A stretch of 64,000 nucleotides of DNA from Amycolatopsis lexingtonensis (lineage in GTDB: Bacteria > Actinomycetota > Actinomycetes > Mycobacteriales > Pseudonocardiaceae). Each line of letters begins with the position of its first letter. The first letter of the stretch is position 1. Both the position numbers and the translations under genes were made by a program. The stretch spans positions 1,242,501-1,306,500 of the forward strand of contig NZ_JADBEG010000001.1 of the NCBI RefSeq assembly GCF_014873755.1, in the 5' to 3' direction. Under the pieces are notes generated by a model. It saw only the letters and a list, made by a program, of their open reading frames with translations. It did not search any database and was not told the origin of the DNA. Below, one piece after another: positions 40,212 to 49,089 of the stretch.

Positions 40212-41654
40212 GTGGACAGGCGGGCGTTCTTGCGGGTTTCCGGAGCGGTGCCGGTGGCGGGCCTGGCGGGGTGGCCGCCGCCGGACGACTGGGGGCGGCT
40301 GCGCAAGCGGCTCACGGGGCCGTTGTTCCGGCCGGGCGACCCGGGCTACCCGGAGGCCAAGCAGGGCTTCTTCACGATGTACGACGCCCGGATGCCCGCC
40401 GCGGTGGTGGGCGCCGCCCGCGTCGAAGACGTCCAGGTGGCCCTCGGGTTCGCGGCCCGGCACGGCCTGCCGGTCGCCGCCCGCAGCGGCGGGCACAGCT
40501 ATCCCGGGTATTCCACAGTGGACGGCGGGATCGTCGTGGACCTGAGCCGCTTTTCGGGCGTCGAAGTGCGCCCGGACGGCCGCGCGGTGATCGGCGCCGG
40601 TGCCCGGCTGGGGCCGATCGCCACGACGCTCGCCGCGGCCGGGCGGGTGCTCCCGGCGGGTAGCTGCGACACGGTCGGCATCGCCGGGCTCGCCCTCGGC
40701 GGCGGCGTCGGCCTGCTGGACCGCAAGTACGGGCTGACGTGCGACCACCTGGAGGCCGCGCGGATCGTCACCGCCGACGGCCGGGCGCGCACGGTGTCCC
40801 GCTCGGTGGAGCCGGACCTGTTCTGGGCGCTGCGCGGCGGGGGCGGCGGGAACTTCGGGATCGTCACCGGGTTCACGTTCCGGACCGTGCCGATCGCGGA
40901 CGTCACCACCTTCACGCTGAAATTCCCGTCCGGTACCCAGGCCGCGTTGTTCGCCGCCTGGCAGGAGTGGCTGCCCGCGCAGCCGGACGAGTTGTGGTGC
41001 GGGGTCAACATCGACGCGGTCACCGCCAATGCCAGCGGCACGTTCCTCGGCGCCGAAGCCCGGCTGAAGGAATTGCTCGACGACCTGGTCCGCCGCGTCG
41101 GCACGCCACCCGTCGACCGGGGCGCGCGGGTGCTGGACCACCTGAGCGCGATGCGGGCGTTCGACGAGCCGGAGTCCCGGCCCGGGGCGGTCGCGGCGCG
41201 TGCGGCGTACGTCGGGACGTCGCGGATGTTGCTGCGGCCCGCCCCCGACCCGGCCGCGGTCGTCGAGCTGCTGGTCCGCGATCCGGCCGTGGGCACGCTC
41301 ATCGACTCCGCGGGTGGCGCGATCGCCCGCGTCGGCGCCCGCGAGACGGCGTTCCCGCACCGCTGCGCGCTCGCCAGCTTCCAGTTCCTGCACGGCGCGG
41401 CTCCCGACAACGGCGGCGAAGCGCAGGCACGGCGCGCGCTCGCGGCGGTGCGCGACGGGCTCGGCCCGGAGTTCGGCACCACCGGGTACGTCAACTACCT
41501 CGATCCGGAAATGCCGGACTGGGCCGAGGCGTACTACGGGGTGAACCTGCCGCGGCTGCGCGCGATCGCCCGGAAGTATGACCCGCGAGGAATTTTCGCC
41601 TTCCCGCAAGGACTTTCCGAGCCCCGCTCGACTGTCCACATCGGAACGTCCTAA
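40212..41654 (+). CDS. FAD-linked oxidase, BBE type, Tat-exported
   Basis: A 480-residue berberine-bridge-enzyme-like flavoprotein. It begins with a twin-arginine signal (DRRAFLRVSG followed by a hydrophobic stretch). The FAD domain has ARSGGHSYPGY, whose His normally bonds to the flavin 8-alpha position, and AGSCDTVGIAGLALGGG, whose Cys matches the second covalent flavin link. The BBE domain closes the protein (WAEAYYGVNLPRLRAIARKYDPRGIF). GGGGGAG lies upstream of the GTG at 40212. Members oxidise sugars, alcohols or secondary metabolites; the substrate is not known. Confidence 0.88.
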   Translation: MDRRAFLRVSGAVPVAGLAGWPPPDDWGRLRKRLTGPLFRPGDPGYPEAKQGFFTMYDARMPAAVVGAARVEDVQVALGFAARHGLPVAARSGGHSYPGYSTVDGGIVVDLSRFSGVEVRPDGRAVIGAGARLGPIATTLAAAGRVLPAGSCDTVGIAGLALGGGVGLLDRKYGLTCDHLEAARIVTADGRARTVSRSVEPDLFWALRGGGGGNFGIVTGFTFRTVPIADVTTFTLKFPSGTQAALFAAWQEWLPAQPDELWCGVNIDAVTANASGTFLGAEARLKELLDDLVRRVGTPPVDRGARVLDHLSAMRAFDEPESRPGAVAARAAYVGTSRMLLRPAPDPAAVVELLVRDPAVGTLIDSAGGAIARVGARETAFPHRCALASFQFLHGAAPDNGGEAQARRALAAVRDGLGPEFGTTGYVNYLDPEMPDWAEAYYGVNLPRLRAIARKYDPRGIFAFPQGLSEPRSTVHIGTS

Positions 41655-41685
41655 ACTGCGCGGAATTTCTGCAGAGAGGCAGCGC

Positions 41686-42669
41686 GTGCTCGATCTGGCA
41701 TTCTCCACAGAGGACCTGGCGCACACCCGGTTCGCGTTCTCCCCGGCGTGGGAGATCGTCGCGAGCGTCCGCGTCCTCAACCAGCCGGGCGCGCACGCGC
41801 TGCACCTGCCGTGGGTCAAGCGCGCCACCGCGGCGCTCGAGCGGGCCGGCCTGGACATCGGGCTGCTGCGCGACCTCGTCCCGCTGCGGCACCTGCCCGG
41901 CTTCCTGGCCGGGACGCCGGCGACGCCCCTGCCCGAGCTGGCCGACGAGCTCGCCGACCTGCGCGACGTCCCCGCCCGCCTCGTCCGGCGCGAGCTGGAC
42001 GCGATGGCCGGGCCGCGGTCGACGGCGCTGAACCGCTTCTACCGCGATCCCGAGGCCGGTCTCGAGCGGCTCGCGACGGTGATGGAGCGGTACTGGGACC
42101 TCGTGCTGGCGCCGGACTGGCCGCGGATCCGGGCGCTGCTCGAAGCCGACGTGCTGCACCGGTCGCGGCTGCTCGCCCAGGGCGGGGCCGCCGAGCTGTT
42201 CAACGACCTCACCCCGCTGGTCCGCTGGGAGGGCGGCACGCTCACGGTGGCGCACCGGCACCTGCACGCCGCCGTGCCGCTCGACGGGCGCGGTCTCGTG
42301 CTCGTGCCGTCGGCGTTCGTCTGGCCGCGGGTGTTCTCCAAGACCGACCCGCGCTGGCAGCCGGTGCTGCGCTACCCGCCGCGCGGGATCGCGACGCTGT
42401 GGGAGACCGGCACGGCCACCGCGCCCGGCGCGCTGGCCGGGGTCGTGGGCCGCGGCCGCGCGATGCTGCTGACCGAGCTGGCCGCGCCGGCGTCCACCGC
42501 GGAGCTGGCCTGCCGGACCGGGCTGAGTGCCGGGGCGGTGTCGCAGCACCTCGGCGCGCTCAAGGCCGCGGGCCTGGTCAGCGGCCACCGTGCCGGACGT
42601 CACGTGCTCTACGCACGCACCCGAGCCGCGGAAGTCCTGGTCGGCGGCGTGCCGGAAGTGGACTGCTGA
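41686..42669 (+). CDS. ArsR-like winged-helix regulator with N-terminal DUF5937-type domain
   Basis: A 327-residue regulator. The first 240 residues resemble the DUF5937 sensor-like region. The C-terminal 70 residues form an ArsR-type winged helix (LLTELAAPASTAELACRTGLSAGAVSQHLGALKAAGLVSGHRAGRHVLY). GAGAGG 6 bases upstream of the GTG at 41686 sets the start; a longer frame beginning at 41578 would overlap the oxidase gene. It may regulate itself or the adjacent oxidase. It is followed by pdxS after 90 bases. Confidence 0.82.
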   Translation: MLDLAFSTEDLAHTRFAFSPAWEIVASVRVLNQPGAHALHLPWVKRATAALERAGLDIGLLRDLVPLRHLPGFLAGTPATPLPELADELADLRDVPARLVRRELDAMAGPRSTALNRFYRDPEAGLERLATVMERYWDLVLAPDWPRIRALLEADVLHRSRLLAQGGAAELFNDLTPLVRWEGGTLTVAHRHLHAAVPLDGRGLVLVPSAFVWPRVFSKTDPRWQPVLRYPPRGIATLWETGTATAPGALAGVVGRGRAMLLTELAAPASTAELACRTGLSAGAVSQHLGALKAAGLVSGHRAGRHVLYARTRAAEVLVGGVPEVDC

Positions 42670-42759
42670 GATAGCCGCGCACTGGCCTGCTTGAAGGGTC
42701 CACCGCCGACCTACGCTCGGAGTAGTCACCTCCCGTTCTTCTTGTGGAAAGGCCTTGTC

Positions 42760-43680
42760 GTGTCCGAGCAGCAGACCACCCCCAGTGGCACCGTCCAGTC
42801 CGTCACCGGCACCGCCAAGGTGAAGCGCGGCATGGCCGAGATGCTCAAGGGCGGCGTGATCATGGACGTGGTCACCGCCGACCAGGCCAAGATCGCCGAA
42901 GACGCCGGCGCGGTCGCGGTGATGGCGCTCGAGCGCGTGCCCGCCGACATCCGCGCCCAGGGCGGCGTCGCCCGGATGAGCGACCCGGACCTGATCGACG
43001 GCATCATCGAGGCCGTCTCGATCCCGGTCATGGCGAAGGCCCGCATCGGCCACTTCGTCGAGGCGCAGGTCCTGCAGTCCCTCGGCGTCGACTACATCGA
43101 CGAGTCCGAGGTCCTCACCCCGGCCGACTACGCCAACCACATCGACAAGTGGGCCTTCACGGTCCCCTTCGTCTGCGGCGCGACCAACCTCGGCGAGGCC
43201 CTGCGCCGGATCACCGAGGGCGCGGCCATGATCCGCTCCAAGGGCGAGGCAGGCACCGGCGACGTCTCCAACGCCACCACGCACATGCGCCAGATCCGCG
43301 GCGAAATCCGGAAGCTGACCTCGCTGCCGGAGGACGAGCTGTTCGTCGCGGCGAAGGAGCTGCAGGCGCCGTACGAGCTGGTGCGCGAGGTGGCGGCCAA
43401 CGGCAAGCTGCCGGTCGTGCTGTTCACCGCGGGCGGCATCGCGACCCCGGCCGACGCGGCGATGATGATGCAGCTCGGCGCCGAGGGCGTGTTCGTCGGT
43501 TCGGGCATCTTCAAGTCCGGCAACCCGGCCCAGCGCGCCGAGGCGATCGTCAAGGCCACGACGTTCTACGACGACCCGGACGTGCTGGCGAAGGTTTCGC
43601 GCGGTCTGGGCGAGGCGATGGTGGGGATCAACGTCGAGGAACTGCCGGAGCCGCACCGCCTCGCCGAGCGCGGCTGGTAA
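42760..43680 (+). CDS. pdxS: pyridoxal 5'-phosphate synthase subunit PdxS
   Basis: A 306-residue TIM-barrel that makes PLP from ribulose/ribose 5-phosphate, glyceraldehyde 3-phosphate and ammonia supplied by PdxT. Diagnostic motifs are [66 protein letters not shown], and [11 protein letters not shown] at 42760 has GGAAAGG upstream. In this genome pdxT is 2 kb away, separated by four genes on both strands. Confidence 0.97.
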   Translation: MSEQQTTPSGTVQSVTGTAKVKRGMAEMLKGGVIMDVVTADQAKIAEDAGAVAVMALERVPADIRAQGGVARMSDPDLIDGIIEAVSIPVMAKARIGHFVEAQVLQSLGVDYIDESEVLTPADYANHIDKWAFTVPFVCGATNLGEALRRITEGAAMIRSKGEAGTGDVSNATTHMRQIRGEIRKLTSLPEDELFVAAKELQAPYELVREVAANGKLPVVLFTAGGIATPADAAMMMQLGAEGVFVGSGIFKSGNPAQRAEAIVKATTFYDDPDVLAKVSRGLGEAMVGINVEELPEPHRLAERGW

Positions 43681-43687
43681 CGCCACC

Positions 43688-43912
43688 TCATCGGCGCCGG
43701 GGTTCGCGGTCGTAGTAGACGGTCATGGTGAGGTCGTCTTCGCCGCCGGTGACCGCCGAGGCGAAGGTGATGTCGTGGACCTGCACGTCGCCGAGATCCT
43801 CGACCGCGTCGGCGACGCGTCGCAGCAGCGCGGCGACGTCGCCCTGCCCCGGTCCCGCCGGGTTGCTCCGGGAGAAGTGGTAGCCACGCCATTGATCACG
43901 CGGGTCGGTCAT
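43688..43912 (-). CDS. small hypothetical protein
   Basis: A 74-residue acidic protein, MTDPRDQWRGYHFSRSNPAGPGQGD... with a beta-rich C-terminal half (DVQVHDITFASAVTGGEDDLTMTVYYD). It has no recognised domain, and starts 20 bases after the XRE-cupin regulator in the same direction, so the two are probably co-transcribed. It converges with pdxS with a 7-base gap. The ribosome-binding site is weak. Confidence 0.55.
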   Translation of the reverse strand: MTDPRDQWRGYHFSRSNPAGPGQGDVAALLRRVADAVEDLGDVQVHDITFASAVTGGEDDLTMTVYYDREPRRR

Positions 43913-43932
43913 GGCGTCATCTTGCTCGTGGC

Positions 43933-44496
43933 TCAGACGTACTCGGAGATCTCCACGCCGTAAGTGCCCGGCTCGAGGGCTTCGAAGATGTGCGGCACGT
44001 CCCCCGGATAAGAGATGTAGTCCCCGGGCAGGAGCTCCTCCGGCTCGTCCAGGACGCCGACGCGCGCCCGGCCCGCGCAGAGCACGATGTGCTCGACCAC
44101 TCCGGTCATGTGCGGGTCGGAGCGCCGCGGTGTGCCCGGCTCGCCGCGGACGACGTAGATGTCGCGGCGGGCGCCGGTGGGGCAGGCCGAGAGCAGGGTG
44201 CACGCGTAGTCGGCGTGTTCGGCGAACACCGTCGGGCCCTTGCCCGCGCGGACCACGCGCACCTTCGGCCGCTCCGGCTCGACCAGCCGCGAGAACGGTA
44301 CGTCGAGGGCCACGCCGAGGGCCCACAGCGTCTCGACGCTCGGGTTGCCGGTGCCGGACTCGAGCTGCGACAGCGTCGACTTCGCCAGGCCGGCGCGCTT
44401 CGCGACCTCGGTCAGGGACAGTCCGGCGCGGGTGCGCTCGCGGCGCAGCGACGCGGCGATGATGTCGAGGGGTGCGCCCGTGGGTGCTGGTGCCAT
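43933..44496 (-). CDS. XRE-cupin transcriptional regulator
   Basis: A 187-residue regulator with an N-terminal HTH_XRE domain (LRRERTRAGLSLTEVAKRAGLAKSTLSQLESGTGNPSVETLW) and a C-terminal cupin (DPHMTGVVEHIVLCAGRARVGVLDEPEELLPGDYISYPGDVPHIFEA). Cupin-XRE regulators often sense amino acids or polyamines. It is divergent from azlCD, and three GTTC/GAAC dyads occupy the shared promoter region. GGAG lies 10 bases before the ATG at 44496. It is probably the repressor of the branched-chain amino acid exporter. Confidence 0.87.
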   Translation of the reverse strand: MAPAPTGAPLDIIAASLRRERTRAGLSLTEVAKRAGLAKSTLSQLESGTGNPSVETLWALGVALDVPFSRLVEPERPKVRVVRAGKGPTVFAEHADYACTLLSACPTGARRDIYVVRGEPGTPRRSDPHMTGVVEHIVLCAGRARVGVLDEPEELLPGDYISYPGDVPHIFEALEPGTYGVEISEYV

Positions 44497-44520
44497 TCCG
44501 TTCGCTCCATCGGTCTTTCT

Positions 44521-44584
44521 GTTCGTCTTGACGAACACCGGCCCGGGTGTTCACTATAGAACACATGCGTTCGATATGGCGAAC
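44521..44584. promoter_or_regulatory. three GTTC-N-GAAC dyads between XRE-cupin and azlC
   Basis: Dyads at 44521-44536 (GTTCG-N6-CGAAC), 44547-44564 (GTGTTC-N6-GAACAC) and 44569-44584 (GTTCG-N6-CGAAC) each have a 6-base spacer. Their centres are 27 and 21 bases apart. The middle dyad overlaps a TATAGA -10-like hexamer (44555-44560), and the last one lies at the azlC start, so bound regulator would block transcription. The divergent XRE-cupin protein is the expected binder. Confidence 0.7.
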
Positions 44585-45257
44585 ACTCGATCGGGGCGTC
44601 GCCCGGGACATCGGCCTGGTCTGCGTCGCCGATTGTCTCGTGGGGGTGTCCTACGGTGCCATCGCGGTGAGTTCGGGCTTCCCGCTGTGGCTGCCGATGC
44701 TGATGTCGCTGCTGGTGTTCGCCGGCGCGTCCCAGTTCATGTTCATCGGGATCGTGGCGGCCGGCGGCAACCCGTTCGCCGCGGTGCTGGCCGGGCTGCT
44801 GGCCAACGCGCGGCACCTGCCGTTCGGCTTCGCGATCGGGGACGTCCTGGGCAAGCGGTGGCCCGGCCGGCTCGCGGGCAGCCACCTGATGATCGACGAA
44901 TCCGTCGCGTTCGCGCTGGCCCAGCGCGAGGCGCACCAGCGCCGGGCGGCGTACTGGGCCTGCGGGATCGGCCTGTTCGCCTGCTGGAACCTCGGCGTGG
45001 TCGCGGGCGCGTTCGCGGGCACGGCGATCAGCGACACCGACGTCTTCGGCCTGGACGCGGCCTTCCCGGCGGTGCTCCTGGCGCTGGTCCTCCCGGCCCT
45101 GCGGGATCGCGCGGCGCGGCTGCCGGTGCTGGTCGGAGTGGTGGTGGCGCTGGCCGCGACGCCGTTCCTGCCCGCGGGGCTGCCGGTGCTGCTGGCGCTG
45201 GCCGGGGTGCTGGTGGGCGTCGCGGCCAAGGAGCCGGAACTGCAGGAGGCGCGCTGA
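44565..45257 (+). CDS. azlC: AzlC family branched-chain amino acid permease
   Basis: A 230-residue membrane protein of the AzlC/BrnF exporter family. It has six to seven hydrophobic segments, with [34 protein letters not shown] and [15 protein letters not shown] as hallmarks. It forms a branched-chain amino acid exporter with AzlD, whose ATG overlaps its TGA. No ribosome-binding site precedes the ATG at 44565, which follows the putative -10 by 4 bases, so the mRNA may be leaderless. A GTG at 44547 is an alternative start. Confidence 0.9.
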   Translation: MRSIWRTLDRGVARDIGLVCVADCLVGVSYGAIAVSSGFPLWLPMLMSLLVFAGASQFMFIGIVAAGGNPFAAVLAGLLANARHLPFGFAIGDVLGKRWPGRLAGSHLMIDESVAFALAQREAHQRRAAYWACGIGLFACWNLGVVAGAFAGTAISDTDVFGLDAAFPAVLLALVLPALRDRAARLPVLVGVVVALAATPFLPAGLPVLLALAGVLVGVAAKEPELQEAR

Positions 45258-45577
45258 TGGACGGCGTGGAGCTGCTGGCCGGCACGGCGGTGCTGGCGCT
45301 GGGGACGTTCGCCTTCCGGTTCGCCGGGCCGGTGCTGCGCAGCCGGGTGAAGCTGTCGCCGAAGGCCCAGCGGCTGATGGCGCTGGCGGCGGTGGTCCTG
45401 CTGGCGGCGCTCGTCGCGGTCAGCGCGCTGACGGAGGGGCACGGGTTCGCGGGCTTCGCGCGGCCGGCCGGGGTGCTGGTGGCGGGGGTGCTGGCGTGGC
45501 GGAAGGCGCCGTTCGCGCTGGTGGTCGTCGCGGCCGCGGCGACGGCGGCGCTGCTTCGCCTGGCCGGAGTCCCCTGA
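45257..45577 (+). CDS. azlD: AzlD domain protein
   Basis: A 106-residue protein with three to four membrane helices, including [38 protein letters not shown], the AzlD/BrnE pattern. It is the small partner of the AzlCD branched-chain amino acid exporter. Its ATG shares a base with the azlC TGA. A palindromic repeat follows. Confidence 0.88.
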   Translation: MDGVELLAGTAVLALGTFAFRFAGPVLRSRVKLSPKAQRLMALAAVVLLAALVAVSALTEGHGFAGFARPAGVLVAGVLAWRKAPFALVVVAAAATAALLRLAGVP

Positions 45578-45603
45578 CGGCTCACGCTGTTGTCCGGTCG
45601 CCA

Positions 45604-45688
45604 GCGCCCCAATGTGGCGTTCGGTGCGTCAGACGCACCGAACGCCACATTGGGTGCGTTGGACGCAACCAACGCCACATTGGGGCGC
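45604..45688. repeat. intergenic repeat with two mutually exclusive hairpins
   Basis: AACGCCACATTGG and its complement AATGTGGCGTT occur three times. Arms 45608-45630 and 45632-45654 form a 23-bp perfect palindrome around a single base. The left part 45604-45621 is also a perfect complement of 45671-45688 (18 bp), so the two structures compete. It lies between azlD and pdxT. Confidence 0.85.
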
Positions 45689-45771
45689 TTGGGGTCGGGA
45701 CCGGGCTGACCTGCCGGGACGGTGGCGGGGGAGTGCGTCTAGGCTGGTGGGAAGGTCTTTCGGGAGGTCGG

Positions 45772-46392
45772 GTGTCGTCGGAACCGGTCATCGGTGTGCT
45801 CGCCATGCAGGGTGCCGTGCGCGAGCACGTCGCCATGCTGGCCGAAGCGGGAGCGCGGGCCGTGCCCGTGCGCCGCGCGACCGAGCTGTCCGAAGTGGAC
45901 GGTCTGGTGCTGCCCGGTGGCGAGTCGACCACGATGTCGCGGCTGCTCGAGACGTTCGAGCTGCTCGAACCGCTGCGCGCGCGGATCGCCGACGGCATGC
46001 CCGCCTTCGGCTCGTGCGCCGGGATGATCCTGCTGGCGCGGCAGACCCTCGACGGGCGGCCCGACCAGCAGCAGCTCGGCGGGCTCGACGTCGTCGTCCG
46101 GCGCAACGCCTTCGGCAGGCAGGTCGACTCCTTCGAGGCGGACCTCGACTTCGCCGAGGTGGACGGCGGGCCGGTGCGCGCGGTGTTCATCCGGGCGCCC
46201 TGGGTCGAGAAGGCGGGGGACGGCGTCGAGGTGCTCGCCACGGTCAGCGGCGTGCCCGGCGTCGGCGACGACACCGCTAGGATCGTCGCGGTCCGGCAGG
46301 GGGCGGTGCTGGCGACCGCGTTCCACCCGGAGCTGACGCCCGACGTGCGGGTGCACCGGCTGTTCGTCGACCTCGTGCGGAAGGCAGCCTGA
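45772..46392 (+). CDS. pdxT: pyridoxal 5'-phosphate synthase glutaminase subunit PdxT
   Basis: A 206-residue class I glutaminase that supplies ammonia to PdxS. Motifs are [34 protein letters not shown] (nucleophile Cys), [15 protein letters not shown], and FHPELTPD (His-Glu of the triad). GGAGG lies 4 bases before the GTG at 45772. It is followed by yebC after 41 bases, as in mycobacteria, but is separated from pdxS by azlCD and the divergent regulator genes. Confidence 0.95.
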   Translation: MSSEPVIGVLAMQGAVREHVAMLAEAGARAVPVRRATELSEVDGLVLPGGESTTMSRLLETFELLEPLRARIADGMPAFGSCAGMILLARQTLDGRPDQQQLGGLDVVVRRNAFGRQVDSFEADLDFAEVDGGPVRAVFIRAPWVEKAGDGVEVLATVSGVPGVGDDTARIVAVRQGAVLATAFHPELTPDVRVHRLFVDLVRKAA

Positions 46393-46433
46393 GACGCGGT
46401 GCCCGGCCGGGGTACGGAACAGATGGAGGAGAG

Positions 46434-47189
46434 ATGAGCGGCCACTCCAAGTGGGCCACCACGAAGCACAAGAAGGCCAACCTCGACGCGAAGCGCGGCA
46501 AGCTCTTCGCGCGGTTGATCAAGAACATCGAAGTGGCCGCCCGCACGGGCACCGGTGGTGGCGACCCGGACGGCAACCCCACGCTCTACGACGCCATCCA
46601 GAAGGCGAAGAAGAACTCGGTCCCGCAGGACAACATCGAGCGCGCCCGCAAGCGCGGCGCCGGTGAAGAGGCGGGCGGCGCCGACTGGCAGAACATCACG
46701 TACGAGGGCTACGGCCCCAACGGCGTGGCGGTGCTGATCGAGTGCCTCACCGACAACAAGAACCGCGCCGCGATGGAGGTCCGCACCGCGCTCACGCGCA
46801 ACAACGGCTCCCTCGCCGACCCGGGCTCGGTCGCCTACATGTTCACCCGCAAGGGTGTCGTGATCATGCCGAAGGGCGACGCGACCGAGGACGACGTCCT
46901 GATGGCGGTCCTCGACGCGGGCGCCGAGGAGGTCAACGACCTCGACGAGAGCTTCGAGATCGTCTCCGAGGGCGGCGACCTGGTCCCGGTGCGCAAGGCG
47001 CTGCAGGAGGCCGGCTTCGAGTACGAGTCGGCGGAACTGACGTTCCTCCCGTCGGTCAGCGTCCCGCTGGACGCCGAGGGCGCGAAGAAGGTCTTCAAGC
47101 TGATCGACGCGCTCGAGGACTGCGACGACGTCCAGAACGTCTACGCGAACTTCGACGTGTCGGACGAGGTGCTCGCCGAAGTCGGCTGA
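46434..47189 (+). CDS. YebC/PmpR-family DNA-binding protein
   Basis: A 251-residue YebC-family protein beginning [14 protein letters not shown], with [31 protein letters not shown] and [15 protein letters not shown]. Family members regulate transcription or help ribosomes on proline-rich stretches. GATGGAGGAGAG precedes the ATG. Its last 35 bases are duplicated 165 bases downstream, between the stop codon and the terminator. The gene order pdxT-yebC-ruvC is conserved in actinobacteria. Confidence 0.95.
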   Translation: MSGHSKWATTKHKKANLDAKRGKLFARLIKNIEVAARTGTGGGDPDGNPTLYDAIQKAKKNSVPQDNIERARKRGAGEEAGGADWQNITYEGYGPNGVAVLIECLTDNKNRAAMEVRTALTRNNGSLADPGSVAYMFTRKGVVIMPKGDATEDDVLMAVLDAGAEEVNDLDESFEIVSEGGDLVPVRKALQEAGFEYESAELTFLPSVSVPLDAEGAKKVFKLIDALEDCDDVQNVYANFDVSDEVLAEVG

Positions 47190-47360
47190 GTTTTCTGAGA
47201 TTGGTGCTGGAGGTCGTCGCGGGCCGGAGATGGGCTTCCGCGGCGGCCTTCGGCGGTTTCCAGGGTGGTCTGCCGGATCGGCGCGTGGAGGCGAACGTCT
47301 ACGCACGGCGTTGCATTCCACGTGTCGGACGAGGTGCTCGCCGAAGTCGGCTGAGTTTTC
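47155..47360. repeat. direct duplication of the yebC 3' end
   Basis: A perfect 41-bp direct repeat at 47155-47195 and 47320-47360 covers the last 35 bases of yebC, its stop and the following TTTTC. A shorter piece, GAACGTCTACGC, is also repeated upstream of both copies with changed spacing. The second copy adjoins the terminator at 47381, so about 165 bases appear to have been inserted after the stop codon by a duplication. Confidence 0.88.
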
Positions 47361-47380
47361 CCCGTCACCGCAACGCTTTC

Positions 47381-47413
47381 GTGCCCGGGCCGGAAACTTT
47401 CCGGCCCGGGCAC
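47381..47413 (+). terminator. hairpin terminator downstream of yebC
   Basis: A perfect 15-16-bp inverted repeat (47381-47396 and 47398-47413; GTGCCCGGGCCGG and complement) lies 20 bases after the second copy of the yebC end. Confidence 0.75.
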
Positions 47414-47440
47414 TGGGCTCCCGGGAGCTTGTCAGGCAGA

Positions 47441-47992
47441 ATGTGCGCCGTGACCTCGACGACCCCCGCCGCCTCCGCCGATCTCGCCGCCGAACTGACA
47501 CCCGACGAACAGCGTCTCGTCGAGTGGATCGAGGAGCAGGCCAAGGAACGCGGGAACGCCGTCGTCACGGTCGCCCCGGACGACGAGGGTGCCGGCTACT
47601 GCTTCACCGCCTGCGCGTGGGCGCTGCACCACGTGCCCGAGGCCGTCGTCGTCGGGCTGCCGGACCAGATGGGTGCGGTCCTGCTCGACGCCTACGTCGA
47701 CCGCGCGGCCAACGGCGAGATCTTCGAGGTCGGCAAGCGCTACGACGACTTCTTCGACGGCGTCCCGGTCGTCCTCGAGCGGGTCAACAAGGGGCACTAC
47801 CCCGAGTACTTCGGCACCGCCTTCCTCATCTACCCGGACGGCGACTTCCCGGCGCTGCAGCTGATCGTCGCGACGCCGGAGGGCAAGTTCCCCTGGCATC
47901 CGGACGCGCCCGAGGGCTTCGCGCAGTGGCAGCTGGTGCTGACCGAGAGCGGCGACCCCGAGAGCTGGACCCCGGGCGTCGACGGCCCCTAG
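47441..47992 (+). CDS. DUF4262-like protein
   Basis: A 183-residue soluble protein. The [34 protein letters not shown] segment matches the DUF4262 pattern (start of a Tyr-Thr/Cys core followed by HPE-v-v-x-G-L). No catalytic function is known for the family. The ATG at 47441 is the likely start; a GTG four codons in is possible. Its TAG shares a CTAG with the stop of the converging cupin gene. Confidence 0.65.
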   Translation: MCAVTSTTPAASADLAAELTPDEQRLVEWIEEQAKERGNAVVTVAPDDEGAGYCFTACAWALHHVPEAVVVGLPDQMGAVLLDAYVDRAANGEIFEVGKRYDDFFDGVPVVLERVNKGHYPEYFGTAFLIYPDGDFPALQLIVATPEGKFPWHPDAPEGFAQWQLVLTESGDPESWTPGVDGP

Positions 47993-48429
47993 AACTTCCG
48001 CAGGTCGGCGGCCGCTTCCGGGTACCGCAGCGCCAAGTCCGCGCCGTCCGCGAACTCCACGCAGTCGTCGGTGTACGGCGGCACGACGACGGTCCCCAGC
48101 AGGCTCCACGCACCCCGCGTGACGGTCGCCTGCCACGTCCCGGCGGGCACGACCACCTGGGGCCGTTCCCCGGCGGCGACGTCGGTCCCCAGCACCGGCC
48201 GCTCGACCGAGCCGTCCTCGTGCAGCAGCAACATCGCGGCCGGCGCGCCCGCGTGGTGGGCGTACACCTCGACGCGGTCCAGCCGGTGCGGCGCGGAGAA
48301 CTCGGGCGCGACGAGCAGGTAGTAGATCGCGGACCCGGTGTCCGAGCGCCAGCTCTGCGCCCACCTACCCCCTTCGACGGGCAGCGGCTGAAGACCCAGG
48401 TGGGTGACGAAATCCGACGGCTCCGGCAT
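47989..48429 (-). CDS. cupin domain protein (DUF985/YML079-like)
   Basis: A 146-residue single-domain cupin with [48 protein letters not shown] and [28 protein letters not shown], the hallmarks of the DUF985 family, whose structure is an RmlC-like barrel. The ligand is unknown. It overlaps the converging DUF4262 gene by 4 bases. The ATG at 48429 is chosen; one 3 codons earlier is possible. It is divergent from ruvC. Confidence 0.82.
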   Translation of the reverse strand: MPEPSDFVTHLGLQPLPVEGGRWAQSWRSDTGSAIYYLLVAPEFSAPHRLDRVEVYAHHAGAPAAMLLLHEDGSVERPVLGTDVAAGERPQVVVPAGTWQATVTRGAWSLLGTVVVPPYTDDCVEFADGADLALRYPEAAADLRKF

Positions 48430-48504
48430 GTCACCCATCCTGCCGCAGAAGCGCCCAGTAGCCTGCAATCTCGAACTGGTGTTCGCGGCGGGAAGGAAGA
48501 ACGG

Positions 48505-49089
48505 GTGCGGGTGCTCGGGGTCGACCCCGGTCTGACCAGGTGCGGCCTGGGGGTGGTCGACGGCGGCAAGGGCCGGGCCGTCCGCTGCGTCGCCGTCGAC
48601 GTGGTGCGGACGCCGGCCGATGCCGATCTGGCCCACCGCCTGCTCGGCATCTCCGACGAGGTCGAGCGCTGGATGGACAAGTACAAGCCGGCCGCCGTCG
48701 CGGTCGAGCGGGTCTTCGCCCAGCACAACGTCCGGACCGCGATGGGCACCGCGCAGGCGGGCGGTGTGGTCGCCCTGGCCGCCGCGCGCCGGGGCCTGCC
48801 GGTCGTCTTCCACACGCCGAGCGAGGTGAAGGCCGCGGTCAGCGGGTCCGGCCGGGCGGACAAGGCGCAGGTCACGGCCATGGTGATGCGGCTGCTCAAC
48901 CTCGAGGTCGCGCCCAAGCCCGCCGACGCCGCGGACGCCCTCGCCCTGGCCATCTGCCACCTCTGGCGCGAGCCGATGCGGGCCCGGCTCGCCGAAGCCG
49001 AAGCCCGCGCCGCCGAAATGGCCCGCACGCACAAAGCCCGCCTCGCCGCCGCGGCGAAGCAGGCGAAGAACCCAGGAGCAGCACGATGA
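48505..49089 (+). CDS. ruvC: Holliday junction endonuclease RuvC
   Basis: A 194-residue resolvase. It has the first catalytic Asp in [14 protein letters not shown], the second Glu in [13 protein letters not shown], and the final pair in [15 protein letters not shown] 30-residue Ala/Lys-rich tail extends past the usual end. GGAAGGAAG lies 5 bases before the GTG at 48505. Its TGA overlaps the ruvA ATG. Confidence 0.96.
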   Translation: MRVLGVDPGLTRCGLGVVDGGKGRAVRCVAVDVVRTPADADLAHRLLGISDEVERWMDKYKPAAVAVERVFAQHNVRTAMGTAQAGGVVALAAARRGLPVVFHTPSEVKAAVSGSGRADKAQVTAMVMRLLNLEVAPKPADAADALALAICHLWREPMRARLAEAEARAAEMARTHKARLAAAAKQAKNPGAAR

